DNA from: an uncultured Bacteroidales bacterium
GTDB taxonomy: Bacteria; Bacteroidota; Bacteroidia; Bacteroidales; Paludibacteraceae
Direction: 5' to 3'
Assembly (NCBI GenBank): GCA_902798965.1
Contig: CADBYS010000020.1
Coordinates: 1-53,545, forward strand
Length of the DNA: 53,545 bases
Shown: in pieces, positions 41,006 through 51,009 of the stretch
Layout: each line of letters begins with the position of its first letter
Numbering within the stretch: position 1 is the stretch's first letter
Notes under the pieces: generated by a model
Told to the model about the DNA's origin: nothing
Databases searched by the model: none
The model's input: the letters and a program-made list of their open reading frames with translations, nothing else
Translations under genes and position numbers: made by a program

Positions 41006-42553
41006 ATGGCGCAAATCGCAACAAATAAGAAAAAGAGTGAGCTGCCGAAACCCGGCGTGGATGCTTTAGGCAAGATGCCGCCGCAAGCCCCCGAACTGGA
41101 GGAGGCTGTGTTGGGTGCTATCATGATCGAGAAAGATGCCTACCCGACCATAGCCGACTTGCTGCAACCGCGGTCGTTCTACAACGACAAGCATCGTCTT
41201 ATCTACGAGGCCATACAGTCGCTTGCCGCAACCGACAAGCCTATCGACATGCTGACCGTAGCCGAGATGCTCAAGCAGCAAGGCAAACTGGTGGAAGCCG
41301 GAGGTATAGCTACACTTGCCGACCTGACAAGCAAGATCGCTTCGACAGCACACCTGCGTTACCATGCGCAGATCGTGGCACAGAAAGCTACGGCACGCGA
41401 CCTGATAGCCCTGGCCAGCAAGATTAGCGAGCAAGCCTACAACGAGACGCAGGATATAGCCGAGCTGATGCAGTTCGCCGAAGGAAACCTGTTTGAGATT
41501 TCCCAGCGTAGCACCAAGCGTGACGTGACGCAGATCGACCCCGTCATTACCGAAGCTTTCGAGCGTATGCACAAGGCTGCGGAGAACGAGGGAAACATAT
41601 CCGGAACGCCATCCGGCTTTACCGAGCTGGACAAGATAACCTCCGGCTGGCAGAAGTCCGACCTGATCATCCTTGCCGCTCGTCCGGCTATGGGTAAGAC
41701 GGCTTTCGTGCTGTCGATGGTTAGGAACATAGCCGTTGATTACCATAAGCCCGTGGCGATGTTCTCGCTTGAGATGTCGAATGTTCAGCTTGGTAACCGA
41801 CTGATCATGAACGTGTGCGAGATGGAAGGCGACAAGATCAAGAACGGTAAGTTTACCGCCCAGGAGTGGCAACAGCTTGACAGCCGTGTTACATCGTTGC
41901 GAGGGGCACCTATCTATCTCGACGACACCCCTTCGCTATCGGTATTCGAGCTGAACAGCAAGGCACGCAAACTCAAACGCGAGCACGACATACAGCTTAT
42001 CATCATCGACTACCTGCAACTGATGAATGCCTCGGGCATGAATTTCGGTAGCCGTGAGCAGGAGGTAAGTATCATCTCACGTAACCTCAAGGCTTTGGCC
42101 AAGGAGCTGGATATACCTATCATAGCCCTGTCGCAGTTGAACCGTAACCTCGAGTCGCGCGGTAATGGAAAGAACGATAACTCCGTGGATGGCAAAGCGC
42201 CGCAACTGTCCGACCTGCGTGAGTCAGGAGCCATCGAGCAAGACGCTGATATGGTGCTCTTTATCCACCGACCGGAGTACTTCCGTATCTATACGGATAC
42301 CAACGGCAACGACCTGCGAGGAATGGCTAAGATCATCATAGCCAAACACCGTAGCGGTAGTATCGGAGATGTCACATTACGGTTCAGGGCGCAGTATGCC
42401 AAGTTCCAGAACGTGGACGATACCGACGAGCCGCTGGATAATATGCCTGCTCCACCCCGCCCGAGCGATATGCGTATCGAGTCCAAACTCAACAGTATGA
42501 ACATGGCGGACATGAACGACGGCATATCGGCCAACGACGACCGCCCGTGGTAA
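41006..42553 (+). CDS. dnaB: Replicative DNA helicase
   Basis: DnaB unwinds DNA at the replication fork. An N-terminal domain (PPQAPELEEAVLGAIMIEK, about 19-37) contacts primase. The RecA-like domain has Walker A AARPAMGKTAF (about 226-236), LIIIDYLQLM for Walker B, SQLNRNLESR, and a late arginine-finger region AKHRSGSIGD. The 515-residue length is typical. No intein or insertion is present. An alternating-GC tract follows the stop. Confidence 0.96.
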   Translation: MAQIATNKKKSELPKPGVDALGKMPPQAPELEEAVLGAIMIEKDAYPTIADLLQPRSFYNDKHRLIYEAIQSLAATDKPIDMLTVAEMLKQQGKLVEAGGIATLADLTSKIASTAHLRYHAQIVAQKATARDLIALASKISEQAYNETQDIAELMQFAEGNLFEISQRSTKRDVTQIDPVITEAFERMHKAAENEGNISGTPSGFTELDKITSGWQKSDLIILAARPAMGKTAFVLSMVRNIAVDYHKPVAMFSLEMSNVQLGNRLIMNVCEMEGDKIKNGKFTAQEWQQLDSRVTSLRGAPIYLDDTPSLSVFELNSKARKLKREHDIQLIIIDYLQLMNASGMNFGSREQEVSIISRNLKALAKELDIPIIALSQLNRNLESRGNGKNDNSVDGKAPQLSDLRESGAIEQDADMVLFIHRPEYFRIYTDTNGNDLRGMAKIIIAKHRSGSIGDVTLRFRAQYAKFQNVDDTDEPLDNMPAPPRPSDMRIESKLNSMNMADMNDGISANDDRPW

Positions 42554-42558
42554 CCATC

Positions 42559-42573
42559 GCGCGCGCCGCGCGC
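42559..42573. other. Alternating GC palindrome after dnaB
   Basis: A 15-base run alternating G and C, with 7-base arms (GCGCGCG and CGCGCGC) around one C. It may form a hairpin in RNA or Z-DNA. It has no U-tract, so it is not a normal terminator. Confidence 0.6.
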
Positions 42574-42597
42574 ACATAACACGCGTAATAATAATGT

Positions 42598-42617
42598 ATC
42601 CGCCACACTTGGCGGAT
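42598..42617 (+). other. Hairpin in the asnS leader
   Basis: ATCCGCC (42598-42604) pairs with GGCGGAT (42611-42617) over ACACTT. An A-rich stretch follows, so it could be an mRNA leader structure rather than a terminator. Confidence 0.5.
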
Positions 42618-42654
42618 CAACCCAAAAGAATAAAACAAACACAAACATATATAC

Positions 42655-44052
42655 ATGAAACGAACAGTAATCATAGATGCTTTGAAGAGTACCGCCCTGA
42701 ACGAGCCGATACATGTATGCGGCTGGGTGCGCTCGCGTCGAGGCAACAAGAACGTCTCGTTCATCGCTTTGAACGACGGCTCAACCATCAAGAACATTCA
42801 GATTGTGGCTGACCTTAGCAAGTTCAGCGAGGAGCAACTCAAGCCCGTAACCACCGGCGCATGTATCGGCGCTACAGGAATATTGGTAGCCAGCCAGGGT
42901 GCAGGCCAAGCCGTAGAGATTCAGCTAACGGATCTGGAGGTGTTCGGTACAGCCGATCCCGAGAAATATCCGCTGCAGAAGAAAGGTCTGAGCATGGAGT
43001 ACTTGCGTACCATAGCCCATCTGCGTCCGCGTACCAACACGTTTGGTGCCGTGCTGCGCATCCGTCATAACATGGCGATGGCTATTCATACCTACTTCCA
43101 CGAGCATGGCTACTTCTATTTCCATACGCCTCTGATCACGGCTTCGGACTGCGAGGGCGCAGGACAGATGTTCCAGGTAACGACGAAGAACCTGTACAAC
43201 CTCAAGTTCGACGAGAACGGACAGATTGATTACTCCGACGATTTCTTCGGTCGTTCGGCAGCCCTGACCGTTAGCGGACAGCTCGAGGGCGAACTGGGAG
43301 CCATGGCGTTGGGCAAGATTTATACCTTTGGTCCCACGTTCCGCGCCGAGAACAGCAACACCCCGCGACATCTGGCTGAGTTCTGGATGATCGAACCCGA
43401 GGTTGCCTTTATCGACAAAGACGAACTGATGGATCTGGAGGAAGATTTCATCAAGTATTGCGTACGTTGGGCGCTTGACAACTGTATGGACGACCTGGAG
43501 TTCCTGAATCAGTTTATCGACAAGGGACTGATCGAGCGTCTGCGTTCGGTTATCAATACCGAGTTCGTTCGCCTACCCTACACCGAGGGTATCAACATCC
43601 TGCAGGAAGCCGTAAAGAACGGTAAGAAGTTCGAGTTCCCCTGCAACTGGGGCGACGACCTGAGCTCGGAGCATGAGCGTTACCTGGTTGAGCAACATTT
43701 CGGCAAACCGGTTATCATGACCGATTATCCGCGTGATATCAAAGCCTTCTACATGAAGATCAACGAGGACGGAAAGACCGTACAAGGTACGGATGTTCTG
43801 TTCCCGCAGATTGGCGAGATTATCGGCGGATCGGTTCGTGAGGCTGACTACGACAAGCTCAACGCCGAGATCGAACGTCGTCAGATTCCTATGAAGGATA
43901 TGTGGTGGTATCTGGATACCCGCCGCTTTGGCGCAGCTCCGCATGCCGGATTCGGCTTGGGCTTTGAGCGCTTGATGTTGTTCGTAACGGGCATGCAGAA
44001 CATCCGCGATGTCATACCGTTCCCGCGCACACCGAAGAATGCCGAGTTCTGA
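42655..44052 (+). CDS. asnS: Asparagine-tRNA ligase
   Basis: This class IIb synthetase charges tRNA-Asn. The N-terminal OB-fold anticodon domain ([20 protein letters not shown], about 20-39) precedes the catalytic core, with motif 2 around [21 protein letters not shown] (read in two parts, FRAEN and [12 protein letters not shown]) and motif 3 [11 protein letters not shown] (about 440-450). The 465-residue length is usual. The AEFWM pattern separates it from AspRS. It sits alone between dnaB and the TonB receptor. Confidence 0.95.
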   Translation: MKRTVIIDALKSTALNEPIHVCGWVRSRRGNKNVSFIALNDGSTIKNIQIVADLSKFSEEQLKPVTTGACIGATGILVASQGAGQAVEIQLTDLEVFGTADPEKYPLQKKGLSMEYLRTIAHLRPRTNTFGAVLRIRHNMAMAIHTYFHEHGYFYFHTPLITASDCEGAGQMFQVTTKNLYNLKFDENGQIDYSDDFFGRSAALTVSGQLEGELGAMALGKIYTFGPTFRAENSNTPRHLAEFWMIEPEVAFIDKDELMDLEEDFIKYCVRWALDNCMDDLEFLNQFIDKGLIERLRSVINTEFVRLPYTEGINILQEAVKNGKKFEFPCNWGDDLSSEHERYLVEQHFGKPVIMTDYPRDIKAFYMKINEDGKTVQGTDVLFPQIGEIIGGSVREADYDKLNAEIERRQIPMKDMWWYLDTRRFGAAPHAGFGLGFERLMLFVTGMQNIRDVIPFPRTPKNAEF

Positions 44053-44118
44053 TGCAAGTCAGAACAAGGCCATCTTCGTTAACTGAAAAGCAAATAGAAA
44101 ACACAAAATTATAATCAC

Positions 44119-47100
44119 ATGAAAAAAACACTATTCTTCCTTCTTGCCCTGTTTGCAGCCACCTGCAGTATTGCGGCTCAGGCACGAATTACCGGGCAAG
44201 TCACGACCAATGATCAGCAGCCTGTAGTAGATGCAAACATTGCTGTGAAAGGGACTACCTTGAGTACCGTAACAGACATGGACGGACGATTCGAGTTGCG
44301 TGCCGAGACCGGCGCAACACTCGAGATCCGCTTCCAGAACTACGATGTGAGTACCGTGACAGCCGAGCCGGAAATGGTGATTATCCTGCAAGCCGGCAAG
44401 TTCGTGGCTATCCGTCAGATCAAACAGCAAGAGAAAACCGCTCATCCCTCTACACGACTGATAGGTCAGCTCGTTAACGAGGATGGTCAGCCGGTTCCGG
44501 GATTTGCTACCATCACGCTGGGCAATCAGAACATCTCCACCACCACCAACGAGCAGGGTGAGTTCCAACTCTCCTACCTCGAGGCTATTGACGAGGAAGT
44601 GATGATCGAGGCTGAGGGATTCATCTCGAACATCGAACTGGTGCAACTCATCGACGGGCAGACCACGGATATGGGAAAGATCGTCATGACTCCGGATCTT
44701 GCCCGTGCTGCACAGGAAGAGGTATTGCTTACGCTGGCAGAAGCCGATCTGAACGACGACGAAGGCAAGTCGCAATCCGTTGCTTCCGCTTCCAGCGCCA
44801 GCCAGGATGTATTCAATACCGTGACGAGTTTTGCCTGGTCAACGGGTCGTTACCGCAATCGTGGTTACGAACAGACCTACGAGAAGAACTACATCAACGG
44901 TTTGGCTTTCAACACGGCTGAACGCGGTACGTTCTCGTTCTCGTCGATGGGTGGCTTGAACGACGCTTCGCGCAACAAGGAGGTAGTGAACAATATTGAG
45001 GCAGCCAACTTCACCTTTGGTGGCATAGGTAACTCTACCAACTACCTGATGGACGCATCGCGTTATGCCCAAGGCTGGAAGGTCGGCGTAGCCGGAACCA
45101 ACCGCCAGTACAAAGGCCGTGTGAACGCTTCGTATGCCAGCGGTCCGACGAACAGCGGATGGTCGTATATAGCCCAACTCGCTTGGCGCTACTCGCCGTA
45201 CATCAACGCCAAAGGCATCATCGGCGAAGGTATAGCCTACAACTCGTTCGGTTACTTCCTGTCTGCACAGAAAGACTGGCAGAACGGCCATCGTCTGTCG
45301 CTCATCACCTTTGGTGCTCCTACCGAGCGCGGACAGTCGGGTGCTGTAACGCAAGAGGTATATGACCTGACGGGTTCCATCAACTACAACCCGTATTGGG
45401 GCTATTGCCAAGGCAAGGTACGCAACTCGCGTATCGTCAAATCTTTCGACCCCACGGCTATCGTTTCCTACGAGTGGATCATCGATCCGATGCAGAAACT
45501 CCGTGCTGCCGCAGGTTACCACTATGCATGGTATTCCAACTCGGCCATCACGTTCTACAACGCTCCCGACCCTCGTCCGGACTACTATCGTAACCTGCCC
45601 TCGTTCCTCTATGACAATCAGTTGGATGCCAATGGTGCACTTATCGTGAAGGATAATACCAACCTGATGAACCCGCTGGGTATAGTACAACCCGACGGCT
45701 CGCTCGTAGAGCAGACCTACAACGGCAATATCGTAGGCCGCACGATGGATATGGCTACCTACAAGACGCTGACCGACCTGTGGAAGGCACGCGACGACAA
45801 GACCACACAGATCGACTGGGACGGATTGTATGCCGCCAACCGCGCAAACAACATTGCCGACCCCAAGGCTTCCGCTTCGTACATTCAGGAGCGCCGTCAC
45901 AACGACCTGCAAGAGGCTATCATCAACCTCAACTACTCCAACTCGAAGGTCGATCACCTGAAACTGACAGTAGGCTTGGATGCCAAGTACGCACAAGGTA
46001 TTCACTACAAGTCGGTTGACGACCTGCTCGGTGGCAACCAATGGATTGATGTTGACGCATTTGCAGAGCGTGATATCAAGGAGCTGGCTACGGATATTGG
46101 CCTCACGCAGGAAGGTATAGCCAACGTAAAGCAGAACGACATCTTCCACCCCAATCAGGTGAAGCATCAAGGCGACCGCTTCGGTTATAACTACATGATG
46201 GATATGGTACAAGCCAACATCTGGGCACAGAACGAGTGGAACTTCAACGAGTTCGACCTCTACTACGCCATCAAGGTGGCTTACTCGTCGATGCAACGTT
46301 CCACCTCGATGGTCAACGGTCGTGCATGGTTCCTGGCTACCCGTTATCCGGGAGATGAGGCAAGGTACCTTGGCCAAAGTGCCGCACAGATCATGGCCGG
46401 CAAAGAGCTGCCGATCTACAAAGGTATAGCACACGAGTTCGTCGATCCGGCTGCCAAGCTTGGATTCACGTACAAGATCAACGGCCGTAACCGAATCAAA
46501 GTCAATGCCATAGCTCAGACGGAAGCTCCTCTTGCACGCGACGCATACATCTCTTCACGTGTACATGACGCAGTTATTCCTACCATCTACGAGCATGACG
46601 CGGCTAAAAACCTGAAAGAGTATTTTGCAGCTTCGCAGAGGATTGTAGGCGGCGACTTGACCTATGAGTTCAACTACAACCCCATTCGCGGACGAATCAC
46701 GGCTTACTATACGCAGTTCTGGAACGGATCGGAGATGAACGGCTACTACGACGACAACGCCCGTACGTTCGTTAACCAGACCCTGACAGGTATCAACCGC
46801 GCACACCGTGGTATAGAGGCTGCTGCAGCTGTCAAATTAGGTTCGATGTTCACCTTGACCGGTGCCGTAAATGCTGCCGACTACCGCTACACATCCAACG
46901 TTCTGTCGATCAGCTCGGCTGAGAACGGTATGCCGGTTATGCAAGCCGGAAACGAGAAAATCTACGAAATGGTTGACTCCGTATATATGAACGGTCTGCG
47001 CGTAGCTAACGGTCCGCAACTGACCGCCTCGCTCAAGCTCTCGTTCTTCTACAACATGTGGTTTGCCGACCTGACCTGTACGTACTACGACTGGAACTTC

Positions 47101-47613
47101 CTGGATATAGCTCCGTCGCGCCGTATGAGAAGTCTGTACACCGGCCAACTGCTGGACGGCACGACGATCCAAGGCACGTATCAGACTGTTAGTAGCGGAC
47201 AGAACGACCAATCGACGGATAATGCCGTGATGATGGATGAGAAGGGAGAGATGATCCTGGATAAGTTCGGCACGCCGCAACTCAAGTACCCGTACAGCCT
47301 GATGGCAGGACAAGAGTCGCTGGTTAGCACGAACGTATGGAACCGTTTCGTATTCGATGCCAGCGTTGGTAAGGTGATCTACCTGCCTAACCGCCAGCAG
47401 TTGTCCATCAACCTGTCTGTTTCGAACCTGACGAACAACACCCATCTGCGTACAGGCGGCTACCAACAGGCTCGTCTGCCCCGTGGAACCAAGCAAGGTG
47501 TGACGGCTAAGGAAGGAAACTCGGTAATCATGCCTAACGCATGGAAGTTCCCGTCGAAGTACTACTACGCTTGGGGAACGAACTTCTATCTGAGTATGAC
47601 CTACAAGTTCTAA
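44119..47613 (+). CDS. TonB-dependent receptor with two carboxypeptidase-like N-terminal domains
   Basis: A signal peptide (MKKTLFFLLALFAATCSIAAQ) is followed by two CarboxypepD_reg-like domains (about 23-95; ITGQVTTNDQQPVVDANIAV, and about 113-190; LIGQLVNEDGQPVPGFATI). A plug-like region precedes a very long beta-rich barrel ending in F (YLSMTYKF), as expected for an outer-membrane protein. At 1164 residues it is in the range of SusC-type proteins. The partner is the DUF5689 lipoprotein 48 bases downstream, a pairing often seen in this order. The ligand is unknown; energy would come from TonB-ExbBD. Confidence 0.88.
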   Translation: MKKTLFFLLALFAATCSIAAQARITGQVTTNDQQPVVDANIAVKGTTLSTVTDMDGRFELRAETGATLEIRFQNYDVSTVTAEPEMVIILQAGKFVAIRQIKQQEKTAHPSTRLIGQLVNEDGQPVPGFATITLGNQNISTTTNEQGEFQLSYLEAIDEEVMIEAEGFISNIELVQLIDGQTTDMGKIVMTPDLARAAQEEVLLTLAEADLNDDEGKSQSVASASSASQDVFNTVTSFAWSTGRYRNRGYEQTYEKNYINGLAFNTAERGTFSFSSMGGLNDASRNKEVVNNIEAANFTFGGIGNSTNYLMDASRYAQGWKVGVAGTNRQYKGRVNASYASGPTNSGWSYIAQLAWRYSPYINAKGIIGEGIAYNSFGYFLSAQKDWQNGHRLSLITFGAPTERGQSGAVTQEVYDLTGSINYNPYWGYCQGKVRNSRIVKSFDPTAIVSYEWIIDPMQKLRAAAGYHYAWYSNSAITFYNAPDPRPDYYRNLPSFLYDNQLDANGALIVKDNTNLMNPLGIVQPDGSLVEQTYNGNIVGRTMDMATYKTLTDLWKARDDKTTQIDWDGLYAANRANNIADPKASASYIQERRHNDLQEAIINLNYSNSKVDHLKLTVGLDAKYAQGIHYKSVDDLLGGNQWIDVDAFAERDIKELATDIGLTQEGIANVKQNDIFHPNQVKHQGDRFGYNYMMDMVQANIWAQNEWNFNEFDLYYAIKVAYSSMQRSTSMVNGRAWFLATRYPGDEARYLGQSAAQIMAGKELPIYKGIAHEFVDPAAKLGFTYKINGRNRIKVNAIAQTEAPLARDAYISSRVHDAVIPTIYEHDAAKNLKEYFAASQRIVGGDLTYEFNYNPIRGRITAYYTQFWNGSEMNGYYDDNARTFVNQTLTGINRAHRGIEAAAAVKLGSMFTLTGAVNAADYRYTSNVLSISSAENGMPVMQAGNEKIYEMVDSVYMNGLRVANGPQLTASLKLSFFYNMWFADLTCTYYDWNFLDIAPSRRMRSLYTGQLLDGTTIQGTYQTVSSGQNDQSTDNAVMMDEKGEMILDKFGTPQLKYPYSLMAGQESLVSTNVWNRFVFDASVGKVIYLPNRQQLSINLSVSNLTNNTHLRTGGYQQARLPRGTKQGVTAKEGNSVIMPNAWKFPSKYYYAWGTNFYLSMTYKF

Positions 47614-47661
47614 GACTGAATACGGATAAAGGAATAATGAATACTTAAAAAGCAATAGCAT

Positions 47662-48864
47662 ATGAAAACAAGTAAATATCTATTCATAGCCGCCGTTAGC
47701 GCAGTCGTATTCACGGCTTGCTCGTACGATGTGAATCCGGATAAACTCTCCCTGGATGAGGAGGGCGTAAAGGCACAGATAGCGGATGGTAAGCTCTATA
47801 CCATCAACGAGTTTCTGGATGCGTTCATGACGGAGGAAGGTAACTATCTGTCCGATACCTCGCTGTATCGTACGCGTGCTACCAACGGCAACGGCATCTA
47901 TCTTTACTCGATTGATACCCTACCCTCGTATGGTCCCGGCATCTATCTCCGCGGACGTGTAACGACCGACGATTACGGAGGAAACTTCTACAAGGCGCTG
48001 GTGATCCAGCAGATTGTCGATGGCAAGCAGCAGAACCTGCGTCTGTCGGTTGACCTCGGCTCGGTATCGGGTTTGTTCCCGCGCGGACAGGAGATCCTGA
48101 TCCGTTGCAACGGCCTGGCTGTAGGACGTTATGCCAACCAACCGCAACTCTGCGTGCCCTCGTACAACAACAACACTAACGCTCAGAAAGCCGGCGAGAA
48201 GATCGGCTGGAACCCGGGACGTATACCTGCTCCGATCTGCCGCAAGCAATTCATGCATGTAGGTGTGCCCGACGAGAGCAAGCTGCAATACGACGAGGTA
48301 ACGATAGCCGAGTGCATAGCCAACTACAACGATATCAAAGGCGCACGTAAGATCGACGGACGACTCGTTATCCTCAAAAACATTTGGTTCGACGGCAAGT
48401 ACAAACCCCAGAATGCTGACCCCGCCATGTGCGTACATTACGATCCCGAGACTGGAGCCGGCAACCCCGAGGTAGCCGACAGTAATGCCGATGTATTTGC
48501 GCCTACCACCAACAACGTAGGTTTCCCGCAGAGCCGTTGCATTACCGATGGTACAGACTGGACGCTTGTCTCCACGTCGGAGTACGCCAAGTATGCACAC
48601 TTCTACCTGCCTTACGAGTGGGTGGACAATGCGCCCAAGTACGGCACATTCAAGGGATCGGTTAAGGGTATTCTCGGCTACTACATGGATAATGCCGGCT
48701 ACGATCCCGACAAAACAAAGTGGGCTATCACCATCTGCGACTTGAATGATCTGGATCTCGTTGCTGACGGTACAGGCGAAGTGCCCGCAGGTACAAAGTG
48801 GGACGGCAAGCTGCGCAAAGAATGGCAGTTGAGCAAGAAATCCACATCCATCCTTGCTGATTAA
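47662..48864 (+). CDS. DUF5689 surface lipoprotein
   Basis: A signal with lipobox VFTACS (Cys about 20) predicts a lipoprotein. The DUF5689 region (about 50-280; YTINEFLDAFMTEEGNY, GIYLRGRVTTDDYGGNFYKA, LFPRGQEILIRCNGLAVGRY) is OB-like in pattern and typical of proteins encoded next to TonB receptors in Bacteroidales. It probably works with the receptor in ligand capture at the surface. The 400-residue length is normal. The cvpA-like gene starts 2 bases after the stop. Confidence 0.87.
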   Translation: MKTSKYLFIAAVSAVVFTACSYDVNPDKLSLDEEGVKAQIADGKLYTINEFLDAFMTEEGNYLSDTSLYRTRATNGNGIYLYSIDTLPSYGPGIYLRGRVTTDDYGGNFYKALVIQQIVDGKQQNLRLSVDLGSVSGLFPRGQEILIRCNGLAVGRYANQPQLCVPSYNNNTNAQKAGEKIGWNPGRIPAPICRKQFMHVGVPDESKLQYDEVTIAECIANYNDIKGARKIDGRLVILKNIWFDGKYKPQNADPAMCVHYDPETGAGNPEVADSNADVFAPTTNNVGFPQSRCITDGTDWTLVSTSEYAKYAHFYLPYEWVDNAPKYGTFKGSVKGILGYYMDNAGYDPDKTKWAITICDLNDLDLVADGTGEVPAGTKWDGKLRKEWQLSKKSTSILAD

Positions 48865-48866
48865 CA

Positions 48867-49349
48867 ATGAATTATTTGGATATCATCATATTGCTGCCGC
48901 TGGTTTACGGACTGATCCGTGGCATTATGCGTGGCATCGTTCAGGAAGTGTTTGCCCTACTCGGCATCATCCTTGGCATTGTTGTGGCAAGGATGTATGC
49001 CGGTAGCGTGGCAGCATGGTTGCAACAGGTCAGCACCTGGGATGTGCAACTGTTGCGTCCTATTGCGGCTTTCGCCATCTTTATGGTGGTGGCTATTGCG
49101 TGCAACCTGCTTGCACGGCTGCTCACCAAGCTCTTCAAACTCATCTCATTAGGCTGGCTGAACCGACTCGCAGGAGGACTGTTCGGCGCGCTGAAATGGA
49201 TCATCATCGTGGCTATCATCATCACATGCATCGATATGCTCGATGAGGTGCTGCACTTCATACAACCCGAACTCAAGCAGAGCTCCAAGTGTTATATGTA
49301 CGCCTTGCAACTGACTGATAAACTGCGGATGATGATACTTAACGGATAA
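48867..49349 (+). CDS. CvpA family membrane protein
   Basis: The 160-residue protein has four hydrophobic helices. It starts with MNYLDIIILLPLVYGLIRGI, and the typical CvpA spacing continues through GIMRGIVQEVFALLGIILGI. The family is linked to colicin V production in E. coli and to envelope stress tolerance elsewhere. Inner-membrane location is expected. It starts 2 bases after the DUF5689 stop, so it is probably co-transcribed. Confidence 0.85.
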   Translation: MNYLDIIILLPLVYGLIRGIMRGIVQEVFALLGIILGIVVARMYAGSVAAWLQQVSTWDVQLLRPIAAFAIFMVVAIACNLLARLLTKLFKLISLGWLNRLAGGLFGALKWIIIVAIIITCIDMLDEVLHFIQPELKQSSKCYMYALQLTDKLRMMILNG

Positions 49350-49378
49350 CAATCAAACAAACTTTTAACTATCTTACC

Positions 49379-50035
49379 ATGGAAAAATTTACTCCACAAG
49401 AAGCCATTGAATATATCTACGCATCCGGACATACCGAGGGATTACCGGGCAAGGAAGAGGCATTAGCCATGTTGCCGGATATCAACTCGTTCTTCAAGAT
49501 CGGTGTGCGCCAATCCAGCGTGAAGATTATCAACGGACAAAAAGTAACGGCCTTCATCACGCCCAAATACGTGCCGATAGAGGATATGCTGGCATATCTG
49601 CGCAATCGCCAATCTGGTGTCTCGCAGGATGAGATACAGGAGATGAGCCCGACGGAAGATACCGAGGCGAACCCCTTGCTGCGTATTCTGCGTAATGCCG
49701 TTTTCCATGTCAACCCCACAGCAACAGGCTCACTCGAAGAATCGATAGTCAAGGCTATCAACCATTGTATTTCTTCGCGTACGCTCGAGCCAAGCAAGGA
49801 GAAACTGTTCGTATATATAGCCGGAAACAGCGGCGATGTGACGTACGGCTTTGTGATCAAGGAACGTCCGAAAGCCGAGGCGTTCACCTTGCCGTTCTGC
49901 ATCCAGCGTAACACGAACACCATGGGCGGCTCGTCCGTTACCTATACAGGCCGCTTGCTGTCACCACTACGCGTCGAGAGCATCGAATCACTCGGCAAAT
50001 GCCTCAACGAGGTGATCCGATACGTCACGGAATAA
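49379..50035 (+). CDS. Unrecognised soluble protein (218 aa)
   Basis: No signal peptide, membrane segment or known motif is seen. The N-terminal part is helical and acidic (FTPQEAIEYIYASGHTEGLP), the middle is linker-like (QDEIQEMSPTEDTEANP), and the C-terminal about 100 residues alternate strands and helices (KLFVYIAGNSGDVTYGFVI, SSVTYTGRLLSPLRVES). Codon use and GC resemble the core genes around it. It lies 29 bases after cvpA and converges on rlmB. Confidence 0.65.
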   Translation: MEKFTPQEAIEYIYASGHTEGLPGKEEALAMLPDINSFFKIGVRQSSVKIINGQKVTAFITPKYVPIEDMLAYLRNRQSGVSQDEIQEMSPTEDTEANPLLRILRNAVFHVNPTATGSLEESIVKAINHCISSRTLEPSKEKLFVYIAGNSGDVTYGFVIKERPKAEAFTLPFCIQRNTNTMGGSSVTYTGRLLSPLRVESIESLGKCLNEVIRYVTE

Positions 50036-50061
50036 GGATAATTGTCCTGAAATAAGGATAT

Positions 50062-50859
50062 TTAGATGGTTTTGGCCAAACGTTGGCGCACGGCTTCATA
50101 GATCATCACGCCTGCAGCCACCGATACGTTCAGGCTTTCCAACTTGCCCAACATGGGTATGCGCACCTTGTCGGTAGCCAGATTCAGATTGGCTTCGTAT
50201 ATGCCGTGCTCCTCGCTGCCCATGATGATAGCCAAGGGCTGACACATATCCACATCCGTATAGTTTGCCGTGCTGTGCTCCGTGGCGGCTACGATACGCA
50301 GACCCGAGTCACGCAAGAACTGTAAGGCTTCCTGCATGTTCGTCACCTTGCAAACAGGCAGACTGTGCAACGCTCCCGCCGAGGTCTTGATAGCATCGCC
50401 GTTAACAGCCACACCACTACGCGCGGCAATCACTATACCATCCACACCCGCACACTCGCACGTACGGGCTATAGCGCCGAAATTACGCATATCCGTTATG
50501 CCGTCCAGCACAACCAGCAGAGGTGTCCTACCCTGCTCGAACAGCAGCGGAACAAGCGACTCCAACGGAGTGAACTCAACCGGCGACAGAAAAGCAATCA
50601 CGCCTTGATGGTTCTTGTCGGTATATTGATTCAGCTTCTCTACAGGCACACGCTGAACCGTGGTCGGCACGTTGGCAAGCTTGGTTATCAACTCACGACC
50701 GATGGCGGACGACATATCCCTGCGCAGCAACACCTTATCCAAGGTCTTACCCGCATCTATCGCCTCAATCACGGCACGGATGCCAAAAATCATCTCCTTC
50801 TCAGGAGGACGTTTCGTATCATACACCTTCGAACTGCTGCTCGGTCTTTTCGTTATCAT
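50062..50859 (-). CDS. 23S rRNA 2'-O-methyltransferase, RlmB/TrmH type
   Basis: The 265-residue SpoU/TrmH-family protein has an N-terminal L30e-like substrate domain (FGIRAVIEAIDAGKTLDKVL) and a trefoil-knot domain with VLDGITDMRNFGAIARTCE, IIMGSEEHGI and LESLNVSVAAGVMIYE. The last two are the SAM-binding knot motifs. RlmB methylates G2251 of 23S rRNA; the exact target here is inferred. The start at 50859 (MITKRPS) is chosen because a promoter at 50883-50914 lies just upstream and would be inside a longer frame. Confidence 0.88.
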   Translation of the reverse strand: MITKRPSSSSKVYDTKRPPEKEMIFGIRAVIEAIDAGKTLDKVLLRRDMSSAIGRELITKLANVPTTVQRVPVEKLNQYTDKNHQGVIAFLSPVEFTPLESLVPLLFEQGRTPLLVVLDGITDMRNFGAIARTCECAGVDGIVIAARSGVAVNGDAIKTSAGALHSLPVCKVTNMQEALQFLRDSGLRIVAATEHSTANYTDVDMCQPLAIIMGSEEHGIYEANLNLATDKVRIPMLGKLESLNVSVAAGVMIYEAVRQRLAKTI

Positions 50860-50882
50860 AACTGTAATATTTATTTTTTGTG

Positions 50883-50914
50883 CAAAGGTACGAAAAAAAT
50901 CCCACATTTGCAAG
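50883..50914 (-). promoter_or_regulatory. Promoter of the rlmB-type gene
   Basis: On the minus strand CTTG (50911-50914) and TACCTTTG (50883-50890) are 20 bases apart; the ATG follows about 24 bases after the -7 box. Confidence 0.85.
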
Positions 50915-50975
50915 TATTGTGGGATTTTCTGCTACAATTTCTTAATTTTGTCAAATTTGCCTATCGCCTAATTAG

Positions 50976-51006
50976 GCTTTCTACTTTCTACTTTCGACTT
51001 TCGACT
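50976..51006. repeat. Family A repeat downstream of the HTH gene
   Basis: CTTTCTACTTTCTACTTTCG and CTTTCGACT units fill the spacer next to the stop codon of the HTH regulator. Confidence 0.75.
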
Positions 51007-51009
51007 ACT

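Noticed and set aside
44839-46434. Minus-strand open frame (531 codons) opposite the TonB receptor
   Set aside because: Antisense shadow of the receptor coding sequence; composition is Val/Arg/Gly-rich without motifs.
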